DNA of 64,000 bases from Iris pallida (Eukaryota; Streptophyta; Magnoliopsida; Asparagales; Iridaceae), in the NCBI GenBank assembly GCA_029216955.1, contig JANAVB010002199.1, positions 11,794,585 to 11,858,584 of the forward strand, in the 5' to 3' direction. A program made the translations under genes and the position numbers. Positions 46,087 through 60,744 of this stretch are shown here, piece by piece; the stretch's first letter is position 1, and each line of letters opens with the position of its first letter. The notes beneath the pieces are model-generated. The model was given only the letters and a program-made list of their open reading frames with translations. It did no database searches and was not told the DNA's origin.

Positions 46087-46181
46087 GTACATCTTAGACT
46101 TAGGATTAGGATCTTATTTGTTTGTAATTTTTGTTTGATCATGTGATTGTTATAGTTAAGTTAAGACCATATTTTTGCTAG
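46087..46181 (+). other. Candidate GT-AG intron in pol of chromovirus B
   Basis: 95 nt, starting GTACAT after TTTGAG and ending TTTTTGCTAG before GTTGGA. It is T-rich with a possible branch site. Splicing in phase 0 joins the integrase core to its C-terminal domain. 95 is not a multiple of three, and the downstream frame is indeed shifted accordingly. The homologous insert in A is at 12486-12583. Confidence 0.83.
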
Positions 46182-46604
46182 GTTGGATATCTGGTATTCT
46201 TGAGGATATCTTCGACGCGTGGTACTATTCACTTTGCTGGAGGTGGAAAGCTTAGTCTGCGGTTCATCGGTCCTTTCATTATCAGCGGAAGAGTCGGTGA
46301 CGTGTCATATAGACTGGACTTGCCCCCTGTATTAGAGGGAGTCCAGAATATATTTTACGTTTCGCAGTTGAGACGGTATGTGGCAAATCCCAACCATGTA
46401 CTGGATCATTCCGAGATCGAGGTGGGCCCTACTCTTAGTTATCCAGAACAGCCTATGGAGATTCTGGATTGACGGGAGAAGGTGTTGAGGAACAAGACGA
46501 TACCCTTGGTTCGTGTATCTTGGAGGCATCACTCTCCAGGTGAGTCTACTTGGGAGAGGGAGGATGAGTTGCGCGAGCAAAACCCTTATCTTTTTCAGTC
46601 TTGA
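46182..46604 (+). pseudogene. Integrase C-terminus and chromodomain of chromovirus B
   Basis: Begins VGYLVFLRISSTRG, then GPFIISGRVGDVSYRLDLP, FYVSQLRRYV, a TGA at 46470 and a chromodomain-type tail with TIPLVRVSWRHH, STWEREDEL and NPYLF, before the final TGA 46602. The tail is thought to target chromatin. Confidence 0.85.
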
Positions 46605-46684
46605 GGTATGATTTTTCTATCCTTCTCATACATTCAGTTTTGTCTTTAATTTTGAGGATAAAATTATTTTAAGGAGGGTAGATT

Positions 46685-48433
46685 TGTCACACTCACTTTT
46701 TCTAATTAAGGGTATTTTAGTCTTTGTGCGTTATTTTGAATTTATTTAAATTATTAATTAAATTCATTGCTGTGTGATTCAGATTGGTGTTTTGGATGGG
46801 ACCTAGATGGTATAACCTTAGTCAACCTTGTCTAGAAGCCTAATAATGTGATTAGGTTTATTATTAGCTTATTAAATTTAATTTAGAATTTTTACCTATT
46901 TTTCTAGAATTATTTAAGGTTTTTAAGTCATTTTTTAGAAGCCTTTTTACGCTTTTGTCTTTGGGCCTTTGTAGCAACGTAGGAATACTTGGCCCATGAA
47001 TTAACCTAAACCTAATAACCCCTACCCATGGCCGGCCAAGCATAGCAACAACCCCCTCTCATTTGTGAAGAATTCCATAGCCTCCAGTAGATCAAAAACC
47101 CTAGTTTCCCTTTTTCCCTTCAAAACCCTAACTTCCTCATCCGGCATCTGATTCGTGCCAAATGAATTACGGTGCGACCGTGGGAAGGAGAAGAACTTGC
47201 TGGCGTACTGCTAGCAAGGAGTTGGAGGCATTTTCTTGGGAGAAATCGGTCGTCGAAGCGCTCAAGGATTCACTTTCATTGAGATTTCTACTCTCAATAG
47301 GTAAACCTCGTTCTAGCAATGTTTCTTCTGATTTTTCTTTACGTTAGCATGAATTTAGGTACCCTCGATCTGTAGGTTTTGTTTCATTCGATTTCGTGTC
47401 CATTCGATGTGCGTATCGGACACGTATCAGAGTTACTAAATAGGTGTTCGATGAAATTACCCAATGGATTAAAACTTGTTATTTTTCGAATCTATTTATA
47501 TACTTGCATAGCCCTAGACATAAGGATCCCGACCACGTAGTTTTTGACACGAATCGGGCTCGTGTTCGCGTCCAAACAGGACACGAATACGCTGCACGCG
47601 CAGGCCGCGCACGTGCCCTGCTGCCGCGCGTTGATTATGCGATGCACAGGCCACGCGGCCGCGTGCCACTTGGCATGTAGGCGGGGGCAATATCTTTGGA
47701 CATGTCCCCTACGTTTCATGTTACCTCAATTCGAATCGAGGGAGAAATTACGATCGCACGGGTCGACACACGCATGCACGCGCGCACAGCCACCGCTGGC
47801 ATGGCCATCGTGCCGACACATGTGGACACGTGGACTCGATCGGATGTGTCCTACGTGTAGTCCTATACCTACCCTATCCTAGGACACGACCACGACACGT
47901 GTTGTGGACAAACGAGTCCCTAGACTCAACGTCCCTCATGCACGACGCGGTGCACTGTTCTCTGGACACGCGCACAGGCCGTACGTAGACACGGGCTTCG
48001 TGCATGTCGGACACGACACTTGGCCATATGAGGAATCGGCCAGTAGGTCGGGGACGTGTTAGCCTAGGTGTACGCAAATTTTCACGAGAAATGGTTCAAA
48101 ATCGAGCGAGAAATCGAACTCGCACAGATTCATTTGACACGCGTATCGGGTTTTCCGATATTCACTCTATGGATACGATACAGACACGGGTTCGACTCAG
48201 TGAGTACCCGAACACGTCACTCACATAGACACCTTCATGTTTGCAAAGTTTCGTGAATTCTATTTGTGTATATTGCATTTTGGGTATTGAGTTGGTTTTC
48301 GTGTTTGGACAAATATTTATAATTGAATTGTTTTGCCATATTTCAAATTGCTGAGATTTATAATTTCTGAGTTTATATAAAGGTATTAAGATTCTAGACT
48401 TATGGATTTTAGTCCCTAGTTTTACTTTCAATC
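46685..48433 (+). mobile_element. 3' LTR of chromovirus B, first part
   Basis: Starts TGTCACACTC after the purine tract. It carries the TATCGGACACGTATCAG block (47413) shared with A's LTR and a CG-rich stretch (47540-48060) whose open frames lack protein signatures. It breaks off in the large TA microsatellite and resumes at 58254. Confidence 0.85.
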
Positions 48434-49030
<597 letters not shown>

Positions 49031-49037
49031 TTTTTGA

Positions 49038-51031
49038 ACCCCGAATTGATGAGGAAGATAGTGAGAGCTCCGCTGCTCCCCACTCCGCCATCCCTGGCGA
49101 TCGCCGGCCTCGGGTGGCCGGTCGGCTGCTTTGGCCTGGCCACGCCCCTTGGCGTGTTCTTCCCTTTTGAAGGACCCCTTTCCTTCACACCCTCCGTCCT
49201 CCCATTTTGGGCGTGCGCCGCCTGGCTCCCTGCCGGCTCCCCGCCGGCTCCCCGTGGCGCGGGACACTCCCCCCTCCTCCCTCCCCACCCACCTCGACGG
49301 CGTCGCCCGCGCCGGAAGCACTGGCGCCATCGGACATGGTCTAGCTTTGCTCATCCTGGCCCACCCGCCCCCGCCCAGGCGTCCCTTCCCCTCGCCGTCC
49401 CTCTCCCTGCGCCGTCCCCGGCGCCCTCGGCAGCCCCTTCGGCCTCGCCCCCTCCCGGTGCTCCAGCCCTCCAGCCGTCGACGGTCCCTCCCCCCTCGGG
49501 AGTCGAACCGCTCTCCTGGGCTAGGGTGGCCGCGGCCCCCCACCCTCGATGACACTCGGACGTCGATTCTCTTTTCCGTCGTCCCCGCCTGCTCCCTCGG
49601 CCGCGGACCCCAACCCCCTCCCCGTCGGGCATCTTTCCGCCTCGGATCCCCTTCTTCCCTCGGTGTTCAGCGCCCTTACGGCGGCCCCACCGGCTCCCGC
49701 CGCCTGGGCCTGCCTCGCGGCCCCCCTCTCGGTGGCGTCCATCCACCCGGTCGAGGCCTCCCGTCTACCCCTGCGGTGGCCCAACTCGGCGTCCTCCTCC
49801 CTTGGCCCGGCCGAGCACCCCGGCGGCCATGGACTGGACCCCCCTCTCCGTTTTCCCCCCACCGCGCCGGAGCTCTCGTCGGCCTCGTCGTTGTTGGCCC
49901 ATCCTTCGCTCCCTCCCATCCTCTCCACCCCTCTCCGGCGTTCCCTCCATCTCAGGCCGGAGGTCCCTCCCCCGCCCGGCTGGTAGCCGCCGCCCCTCCG
50001 CGTCGCCTGACCGCTGGGACAGCACTCGAGTAGTCGCCGCATGGCCTCTCCTCCGATCGCTGCGGCCTCTCTGGGTCCTCGCCGGAGCACCCGTCCTCCC
50101 CCTCATCTAGGCCGCTCACGCCGGTGCTCCGCCGTACAGGGCGGCTCCTCGGTGTTGCCCTGAGCGGCGCGCCCGCCCTCCGGTAGTCCACGGGTCGCCC
50201 TCGAGCAGTCCACCGGTCGCCTCGGGCTGTGGACCCCTCCTCCCCTTGGGCAGTGGACCCCTCCCGCCGGTGGTCGGTTTTCCTTCCGCTGGTCGGCCGT
50301 GCATCTCCGCTACGCCTGGCCCAGCCCCGCTCCGCCTGGCCCAGCGCCCCCGTGCTCCTCCGCTCAGTCGCCGGAGCCCCGTCTTTTGACCCCCCCAGCG
50401 CGTCCGCTCCGTTCTGGCTTCGTCGCAGGAGCACCGTCCGGCGTCCCCCTCCCGGTCGTACAGCCGGAGCCCCCTGGCTCCGGGCGGCTCGCCTTCCCGC
50501 CTCGGGCTGGGAAGGAGAGCGGTCTGCCCTCGGGTCGCGCGACCTCGGGTAGTCCCCCATTCAGTCCTCGGGCCGTGGGACCTCTCCCACATGGGCCTCC
50601 CGCCCTCGAGTCTCGCGTGCGCCCGCCCTCGGGTCTCGCGCGGGGGGCCCAGCCCCTTTCGAATTTTGAATGTTTCAAAATTCGAATTTTCCTCTATTCT
50701 AAAAAAAAATATTTCATCAGGGCTGAGTGCCCACACCCCCCCTCCATACCCCACTCCCCCGCATTTCTAATTTTCGAAATTAGGTTTTGCAGTTCTGAAA
50801 TTTCAGTCTTTGTAATTTCGTAATTTCAGTTTTTGTAATTGCGAAATTTATAATTTTGAAACATCAGCTTTGAAATTTTGTTATTTTGGTTCTGGAATTA
50901 CGGAATCCAGATTCTGACCCTTTTACATTTTCTACCATGTCTATCAGGAACCGTTTTGTGTGTTTCCGGTCCTGCACCCGCTTGTAATGCTCTCTCTGAG
51001 CTATCCTTTATTTTCAATAAAAGTTCTTTTG

Positions 51032-51059
<28 letters not shown>
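49038..51059 (+). mobile_element. Non-autonomous LINE-like insertion with 17-bp target duplication
   Basis: Flanked by TATATATGAATTTTTGA at 49021-49037 and 51060-51076. It is extremely C-rich, with several overlapping Pro/Arg-rich open frames (49034-49552, 49131-50033, 50299-50823); the phrase PLSWARVAAAP in one resembles the end of plant LINE ORF1 leaders. The 3' part has TTTCAATAAAAG shortly before a TA-rich tail. No endonuclease or RT is present. It fits a non-autonomous or internally deleted LINE; which frame, if any, was coding is unclear. Confidence 0.65.
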
Positions 51060-51069
<10 letters not shown>

Positions 51070-51193
51070 TTTTTGATGTCTCGATGCTGAGCCCTCTCCC
51101 TTTCCCTTTGCGCCAGGTCTCTTCCCTCCGGCCGGCCTAGGCCGGCCGGAAACCCTTCCTCCCCCCTTTTCGTTTTTCCCTCCGCCTTTTCCC

Positions 51194-53299
51194 GTGTTCT
51201 CAGCCCGTCCTTTGTCGGCTGGCTCCAGCAGGAAATTGATGTCTTCCCACTGGCCAGCTGAAGTGTTGGCGCTGCTCAGCCGCCATCTCCCCGCTGATCC
51301 CCTATCCCATCCAGCTCCGCCCCTCCTCCCCCTCTTGAGTCAACCCCCGCCCTCGCCCGGCTACCCAGCCTCATCGTCCAGCTTTTCTGGGTTCGTCAGC
51401 CCTCCTCCTCCCCCGCACTGCAGTGCTTCCTCGCGTTTCTCCGTACTCGGCACGTCCGCCGGCTCCCCTAGGGCCCGGTGCTCTTCGGGTCTCAACCCCC
51501 TGGTGCCGCAGCAACCATCTCCCACCTACATTCAATTTTCAAATGGTACTTTCGTTCCCCCGGGTGGTGATCCCTCCTGCGGTACAGGTCTTGGGTTCCC
51601 CACTGCTAGACGCCTTGGGGCCGCTGCTTCTGGCGCCCTTCCCGAGGAGGTTCCCTCTTTTTACGCAGCTGGTGCCTTGCGTAATCCCGATTTTTCTGTG
51701 GTCCCTCCGGGTGGGACCCACCGGGAGCTATCCTCAGCTCACCTAGAAGGCTCCCACAGCCTGGCGCTATACGTTGATGGGACCCACAAGCATCCAGTTT
51801 ACTCTCCTCCTCTCTTTTACGCGGATCCTTTTCCCAACACTCCCCTCTACGCTAATCCCAACCCCCCATGCTCTACGCTCTCCAACTCCTCCCCTCTATC
51901 CTTTTCGCGGCATCACCCAACCCTTTACGCTGATTCCCCCACCCCTTGCTCTACGCTCCCCTATTCCCCTCCTCTCTCCTTCACACAGCATTATCCCTCC
52001 CCAATTCCTCATCCTCCGTCCTCTCAGGCCCCATCCCCCCGTCAACCACCCCCCCTCGTCTCCCCAGCGAGCCCGCTTCCCTCGTCATTAGCTCCAACCC
52101 CTTCTTCCCCCGCTCCTCCAGAGGTCCTCGCTCCCTCTCCCTTAGGTCCCCTTCCCGCCTCTGGTCCAACCGCCTCCGCGGCCTCCTCCGAGGCAACCCC
52201 GGGCTTCCCTTCCCCACTCTTACCGGCGGCGGGTGGCGCACAGCTGGCGCACCCCTCTTGCAGGTGAGCGGCATCCCCCGCCGATTCCCTTATTGTTCCT
52301 ACCTCCCAACCCTCCTCTGGTAGGGTAGCCCCGGTCATCTCCGTTTCCCAAACCCCCTATTCCAGCCTCATCATTCCCCATTCTGCGCCCTCGCAACCCC
52401 GTGCCGGAATCCAGGGGTCCCCGCCTGCCGGATCGGCTCAGCCCTCGTTCGCCGCTATACTGCGCCCGGATCTTGACCCCTCGTCGGGTCTCCTTCTCCC
52501 CGACGTCCCCCTCCCGGATATTGAATACCCTCTGGACACTCCCTTTCCCGTGGTTCCCTTCTCCGACCTGGAATTGACTTCGCTGTCGACGTCGTTCCCC
52601 AACACATTTATTCTTAAATTTTCCACCGACTGCCCCAAACTCTCCAGGGTGCATGAGGCAATAGCCAATTGGAAACTCTCGGCGGTTTATCGCGTGGCAC
52701 CCTCTACCCCAAACATATTCTCCTCCACCTCTCATCCGACCGCAATCACAAGCCCGTGTGGTCCAAGGGCACTTGCAGAATCGATAACCATCTGATGAAA
52801 ATTATCAAGTGGTCCCCAGGATTCAACACCAAAGAAGACTCAGCCACAGTCGCAGCATGGGTGACCCTATCCAATCTACCCCTCATATGCTTTGCCCCAG
52901 CGGCTCTTAGGCGTATTGCCAACTCCTTCGGGATGTATGTGGCTACGGCACCAGAGACCAGTAACCTCACCAAGGCCCACTACGCAAAATCTGTGTGGAA
53001 CTCGATCTCACCTCCGAACCTCCCAACTTTATTACCATCGAGCTGGGCAACCAGACCCACAAAAAATCCTCTATGACAACCACATATTATACTGCAACCA
53101 CTGCCATTTAAGAGGCCACCTACCAAAGCATTGCCACCGTCTTCACCTGGATCTCAAGAAGAAACCAGCCCGGAAAGACAACGAGCAAACAGAAGGGAGA
53201 TCTCCCAATTCACCCCTCCCACCTCTTTCGAACTCGCACACTCGGTTCGGGTCCAGTGATGGCAAACAAGACCCCAACGAGCCCCCAGTAGTGCCCTGA
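51194..53299 (+). pseudogene. LINE ORF1 (nucleic acid binding protein)
   Basis: A long Pro/Ser-rich N-terminus (51194-52267, TGA at 52265, in frame with what follows) leads to SFAAILRP. A DUF4283-like region follows, spread over two frames because of a shift near 52685 (EAIANWKL then GGLSRGTLYPKHILLHLS). After another shift near 52990-53060 comes the knuckle C-x2-C-x4-H-x4-C (YCNHCHLRGHLPKHC, near 53090-53135). ORF1 proteins of plant LINEs coat the RNA. The chosen start is the first ATG of the longest in-frame stretch. Confidence 0.78.
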
Positions 53300-56200
53300 T
53301 CCCCTTCATCATCCAACCCCTCGCTCTCGCCAACCAATTCGATATGCTAGACTCGGAGGGTTCGGATGCATCATCGGAGACAGATAGCCCTCTAAATGCA
53401 CCAGGCCTCACCGAGATAGCGCTCAATCCCCCTAAGATGCTGAGGGCAGAAGCGGTCACCGAGCCCAGCAATACAGAACATCAACTCACCAACAAGGACT
53501 TGAGAGATAAAACCCTGGCCATCCTCCCAAGCGATGCTGATCAACAACCCACCAGCGCAGACCCTATCGAAGAAGCCCACGCTATTCTTGGGCCATACCA
53601 AGCATTGAGAGGACTTCAGATGCAAGCAGTCGGATTCCCCTCCAGCAAGCTGCCCTGCAGATTGAGAATGCGAGCCACTCCCTAGTCATTCCCATGGAGG
53701 ATCTCACTGAGGACTCTGCTGAAGAACTGACAGGACTCCCCTCGGGTCCGACTGAGCAATCCACACTAGACCACCCCACCTCATCGAAATCAGAAGCGTC
53801 TACATCCATCCGAAAAAATTCTAAGTCAGGCTCCGACGAATCTGCCACCATCTAAACCAGATCCGCTGCCAAGCGGAACAAAAAACCCTTCCACAACCCC
53901 ATTAATGCTTAACATCCTATCCTAGAACGTCCGTGGGCTAGCTAACAAACCTACATTAAGGAGAATTTCCAGCCTTCAGAAAATCCACAAGATCGATATC
54001 CTTATTATTATCGAACCCAAAATTCTCCCCAATAGATTAAAATATATCCAGCTGGCTCTGGGCCTCCCCATGGCCATTGCAGGCAGAAATGATATCTGGA
54101 TCCTCGACACGAAGGACGTCAGGTTCGGAGTCCTTCAGGACTGCCGGCAAGCACTCTCATGCTGGGTTGATCACCCCATGCTTCCAGAACGTGCCATCAT
54201 CTCAGCGGTCCACGGCAGCTGCGATATCGCTGAGCGAAAACACCTCTGGAGCGACCTTCTTGACACCCATCTCCTCAACACCAACTCCCCGTGGCTTTAC
54301 ATAGGGGACTTTAACGCGATCACCCGCAGAAACGAGAAGATAGGAGGCCGACCACCGCCCATTTCAGCCATGCAAGACTTCAACACCTTCATCTTCAACG
54401 CTCATCTCTTTCCTCTCCAGTTCAAAGGCAACGAATTCACCTGGTGCAACATGCAGGAAGGCGATCGTCGTCAATACTCTCGCCTGGAAATAGCCCTCAC
54501 GAATACGCTCTGGCACGGAATGGGGATCAACACTACCTTCACCCACCTCAACTCCACAGAATTCGACCACACCCCTCTTCTGGTTGAAATTAAAAATAAT
54601 TCCAATCCATCTAAAAAGAAATTCCAATTCCTTGACTTTTGGACCGACCACCCACAATTTTTGGGTATCGTGGCGGAAGCATGGAATCGTCAGGACTCCC
54701 CCAACCCCCTCAATCGGGTGAGCAACAAGCTCAAAGCTACGAGAAAAGCTCTCTCCAATTGGAGCAAAATTGCCTTCGGAGACATTTTTCAAGCAGTTCG
54801 GGTTGTAGAGGACGACGTCACCCGCGCCAAAGCCATATTCACATCGGATCGATCCCCCGAAGCCAGTAGAGCTCTGAACCTAACCAAGACTATGCTCAAA
54901 TTTAGGCTCAAAGTTGAGACCGATTTCTGGAAGCAGAAAGCGAGGCTGAAATAGGACAGCGAGGGGGACAAAAACTCAAAATATTTCCACGCCTGCGTCA
55001 ATGGCCGTAGACACAAACTATCGATTCATTATACCGCAGACGAGAATGGGAACATCATCACAGACTATAAAAGAATCCAAGCGGCCGCTGCCGAATTCTT
55101 CTCCAAGTTATTCTCCAAAGAGACCGTCCACAAAGACAGCTCTTTCATGGACCTAATACCCACTCTTATCAACGACCTCGACAATGCCCATTTAGAGCGC
55201 CTACTTACTGAACACGAAGTAAAAGAAGCAGTATGGGCCCTGAACGAGCAAAGTGCCCCTGGCCCGGACGACTTCTCTGGCGTCTTCTTTTGTACCTGCT
55301 GGGATATTATCAAGCAGGACATCACCGAAGCGGCTACTGCTTTCCTCGAAGGAGCTACTCATCCCAAAACCATCTCTAGCGCCAACCTCATCCTCATACC
55401 GAAAACGGATAACCCTGATTCCTTCTGCGACTTTATACCCATCAGTCTTTACAATTTACCAACAAAATCATATCCAAGATCATCGCCACCAGGATGGCTG
55501 ATTATCTCCCCAAAATCATCTCTGAGTAGCAAAGTGGGTTCGTTCGAGGGTGGAACATCCAGGACAACATTATCCTGGCCTAAGAGCTTATCACCTGCAT
55601 GAATTTTCCTGCTAGAGGGGGCAACATATCCATCAAAATTGACATGGAGAAAGCTTATGACAGACTGGATTGGTAATTTATGATCTGGGTCTTCAGGGCA
55701 TTCGGATTCTCGGAAAATTAGACCAATATTGTGTGGAGATCCGTCAGCAACTCATGGTTTTCCACAGTTATAAACGGGCAATCCGAGGGGTTCTTCAAAT
55801 CTAGTCGCATAGTTAGACAAGGTGACCCTCTATCTTCCACCATCTTTATTATAGCTGCAGATGTCCTGAGTAGAAACCTTAATAACATGATCTGTATCCC
55901 TAATTTCCAGTAATACCACACATCCAGTGGATGCCCCACCATCACCCACCTGGCCTTCGCTGACGATTTACTCATATTCTCATCCGGGGACGTTGGAACG
56001 ATAGAGGTTGTCCATAACACCCTGCAGAAGTACTCCAGATGCTCAGGGCAGAAGATCAATCATTCCAAAACCGTTATCTACGCCCACCACAGCATCACTA
56101 GAGAGAATGCCGCCAGACTCGCCAAATTAACATCAATCTCGATCGCGCACCGTCCATTCTACTATCTAGGTTGCCCCCTCGTGTACGGGAAATCGAACGT

Positions 56201-57300
56201 CGGCATCTTCAAAAACTTAATCACCAAAATTAGGAGCAAAATCGAGGGATGGCATAATGCTACTTTATCACCAGGAAGCAAGATGATCCTTATCAAACAT
56301 GTTCCTCAATTCTATACCCATCCACACCCTGGCAGCGAGTTCCCCGACCAAGAAGGTCCTCGCGACGATCGAGCAGATCTTTTATAACTTTTTCTGGGGG
56401 CACAACAACGGGCAAGATAAACACCAATGGGCCAGCTGGGATGCCATGGCTCTACCCACTGAGAAAGGGGGGCTGGGATTCACCAAACTCAATCACATCA
56501 TCAAAGCATTTTTGATGAAATTGTGGTAGAAACTTCGTACGAGCAGTAATCTATGGACCAGGTTCATGAAAGAAATGTACTTCAAACACACCCATCCAGC
56601 GATGGCCATATCCAATAGCAGATCCTCAACGACATGGCGTCGCATCCTCAACAGCCACGAGTTGGCCGAGCCAGCGATGAGACTCCATCTGGGCGACGGC
56701 ACGTCGAACCCCTTCCTGGAGCGATGGATTGGCAACAGCTTCATCCCGAATATCTCGGTTACCCCAAGCAATAATAGAATCAGTGACCTATGGAACCCCA
56801 ACAATAACGACTGAAACTGGGACAAGATTCGCGTTTGGTCCGGTAACGAAACGGTCGACAGCATCCGTCAGTTCGAACTTAGCCTACGGGATGAAGCCGA
56901 CGAGTGGAGATGGTCCCTGGAGGCCTCCGGAGCATTTTCTGTGAGATCGGCGAGACTCGCTATCCAAGGGGCCGGATAGCCACATCATACCCTGACGCGC
57001 TTCTGGAACTCTTGCATCCCAAAGAAGTGGTCCTTTCTTATGTGGAGAGTTATTAGAAAGAAACTACCGACTGATATGATCCTTAACTCCATCGGCATCA
57101 GCTTAGCATCCGCTTGCAATTGCTGTTCTGACCGTCAGATGGAGACTATTGACCACATCTTCCGGAAGGGGAGCCTGCCAGACAGGATCTGGTCGTTCCT
57201 TAACCGGCACTACAACATTGCTCCAGGTGGCGGTCGCTTCTATGATCTGGTGGCCAACTGGGGCTCTGCTTCCCACGGCCACCAGATCGTTGCAGCGGCC

Positions 57301-58250
<950 letters not shown>

Positions 58251-58253
58251 GTT

Positions 58254-59729
58254 TGCTTGTGAATGTAACCTAGGGAGTATTGAGTCCGATTAGGATTGAC
58301 CCTAGGAGCCTAGAATGGCCGAGTCGACCGACAAGTTGACCAAGTTGACAAAAGTCAACTTTGGGTCAAACTTGATCCAAATCGACTCAAACGAACTTAG
58401 AATGACTTGAAAACTTGTGCTTGACCTAAAAATAGTAAACGGACTAGTTGACTTATAGTTGACCAGGTTTGACCCGAGTTGACCAAGTTTGACCAGTGTT
58501 CACCAAGGATTGACTTTGACCTAGAAGGACTTAGAATCATGTAGAATTGCATTGTACGTATTTCTTATGATATTTTTGACCTTGTTGTGAACTTATGGTT
58601 GTTCTAAATAGGGTTACATCACTCCATTTCAGTTGTACTTGTCCATCAGCAGCTTGGATTGCCAAGTGAGTACATTTTCTGACCGTTTCATTCTTGCTTG
58701 GACATATTTACTTGTTATAGACTAGTTTACTTGTTGCAGTCACGATGTTATCAGAGATTAGTACTATATGGATCTCTTCATGCGATGTTATCCCCTCGGA
58801 TACATCGGGTATATTGTGCTCATATATTTTATCATGTGCATCGTCTACTCATTGTATTCGTATTTATTCATGTATACTCATGTGACATTCATGTACACTC
58901 ATGATCATGTGAGCCCTCATGTATAACCCAGTGTTCATGGGGACGAGCTATCCATGTAATACTACTTTGATGTGCAATAATATAACCTGGATAGATCCTT
59001 GTGTACTGATTGGAACAGGGGAAGTATTTATTTGGTTATGTGATCTATATCCTTTTCTTGTACAACTCCAAACTAAATTTAAGTCATGTATAACCTAAGC
59101 CAGTTTACATAACTAGATTGTGCTCTACACCACGTAGTTAGTTTAGTTATCTTATTATATCATGTATATCTATTTTCATATATCATGTTCTCTTATACAG
59201 CCTTATTTCTTTATCAGCAGTTCATGTATATTATTGTATAGCTTGTTTCATATTTTCTTTTATGTTATGATCTATGTGAGAGATATGTATTCGTTCCTGT
59301 CCTGACTGGACCTGTTAAAATATTACAGATGATGAGGGTTGCTGCAACACTTACTATGGAGAAGGCTTTGTTGACACAGGTGACCTGGACCCTCAGCAGG
59401 ATCCAGTAGTCGCTAAGGACTTGCTATGAGTTTAGATTGGACTTTTATCATTATCTAGTCATTGAGACATTGTGATTGTAGTGAGATATTTTTGTGGTGT
59501 CGTTTACACCGAGACTTATTACTCATATTGTGACTCTCTGTTGAGATTATCTTATTTTTCTTTTCCATCTTAGTTGTGATTGAGATTACTTATTATATTG
59601 TTCTCCATTCGAAGCATATTCTAGATTGTGTTAGATGTTGGACCTAGGACAGCGTTCTACCACCGACACTGCAGCGTAGGCTGGACGTACCCACTTCTCG
59701 TGCCCTTATACTGGGTGCAGGTTGTGACA
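58254..59729 (+). mobile_element. 3' LTR of chromovirus B, second part
   Basis: Includes the TTGAC-rich stretch (58320-58520) and, from 59088, the match to B's 5' LTR end at 41008-41650. It ends GGTTGTGACA at 59729. Right flank TATAG. The short plus-strand open frame 58698-58904 lies in LTR sequence. Confidence 0.85.
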
Positions 59730-59734
59730 TATAG

Positions 59735-60744
59735 AATTTTTAATAAAGTTACTTTTGATAAGCTCAATAGTCACATATCTAGCGACAATGACGATGAAGA
59801 AGTACAAAGCAAAAGCAAGGCAACGAAAGATACTTCTACCAACAAGGGCTATCTGGAAACTCTACCGAAAAGAATAATGTTCATGCCAGATCTTCCAGAG
59901 ATACTCGTAATTGGTGATGTATCGAAAAGCGTAAGTACACGTTATTCTTCTGGAGATATAGCAACAAATGTAGTATTTATTTTTCAAGTAGAACCTAAGA
60001 CAGTATCAGATGCTTTTAATGATGAGTTTTGGATTGATGCCATACAAGAAAAACTTAATTAATTTGAGAAAAACCAAGTTTTGGAACTTGTTCCTAAACC
60101 TATTAGTCAATCGATAATTGATACCAAATTGGTGTTCCCAAATAAATTAAGTAAGGATGAACAAGTTCTACGCAACAAATCACGTCTAGTGGCACATTGT
60201 TATAATCAAGAAGAAGTAATTGATTATGACGAGACATATGCTCATGTTGCTAGACTAGAAGCAATTCGCATGTTTTTTGCATTTGCATGTTTTCATAATT
60301 TCAAACTTTTTTCAAATGGACGTGAAAAGTGCATTTTAAACGGATTTTTGACGGAAGAAGTATTTGTGAAACAGCCCCTGGTTTCAAAAATTTTCAAAAA
60401 CCTGAGTACGTTTTCAAGCATAGAAAAGCACTATATGGACTCAAACAAGTACCACGTGCTTGGTATGAACGCCTAAGTACTTTCTTACTTGAAAATAGTT
60501 TTTCAAAATGAAGGATTGATACAACATTATTTATCAAGTTTTCAGATGACAATATTTTACTTGTGCAAATTTACGTAGATGACATTATTTTCGGTTCTAC
60601 TAACAAAAATTTTTGTCAAGATTTTGCTAAGTGTATGTAGAGTGAGTTTGAGATAAGTATGATGGGAGAGCTCAACTACTTCCCAGGGCTTCAAATCAAA
60701 CAACACTCACAGGAAATATTCATCAACCAAGCCAAGTACACGAA
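59735..60744 (+). pseudogene. Ty1/copia reverse transcriptase fragment
   Basis: Encodes the copia-type RT: FWIDAIQEKLN then TAA 60060, FEKNQVLELVPKP, DTKLVFPNK, KSRLVAHCYNQEE, IDYDETYAHVARLEAIR. After a frameshift near 60375 come HRKALYGLKQVPRAWYERL and the catalytic YVDDIIFGSTN (near 60572-60600). The YVDDIIFGST form is common in the SIRE/Maximus group. It is cut off at 60744 by a CACTA end. There is no gag, integrase or LTR. Confidence 0.88.

Larger units (their letters stand above)
41651..46684 (+). mobile_element. Chromovirus B internal region, all domains present but decayed
   Basis: Order: candidate primer-binding site (TGGTGGCCCATGCAGG, 41660-41675), gag, protease, RT, RNase H, integrase, 95-nt intron, integrase tail with chromodomain, purine tract (46671-46684). 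The pol frame is constant from about 42943 to the intron except around 43740-44016, where stops and small indels cluster. In-frame stops include 41915, 42151, 42569, 42884, 43735, 44512, 44905, 45412, 45694, 45772 and 46470. Full domain order with a C-terminal chromodomain and long LTRs points to the Tekay/Del group. Confidence 0.9.

Noticed and set aside
47444..48228. Overlapping open frames in both strands
   Set aside because: Same situation in B's 3' LTR; CG-rich regulatory DNA, not coding.
49131..50753. Several 100-300 codon frames on both strands
   Set aside because: C/G-rich composition removes stop codons in most registers. Only a weak ORF1-like phrase is seen, so I did not list a gene here.
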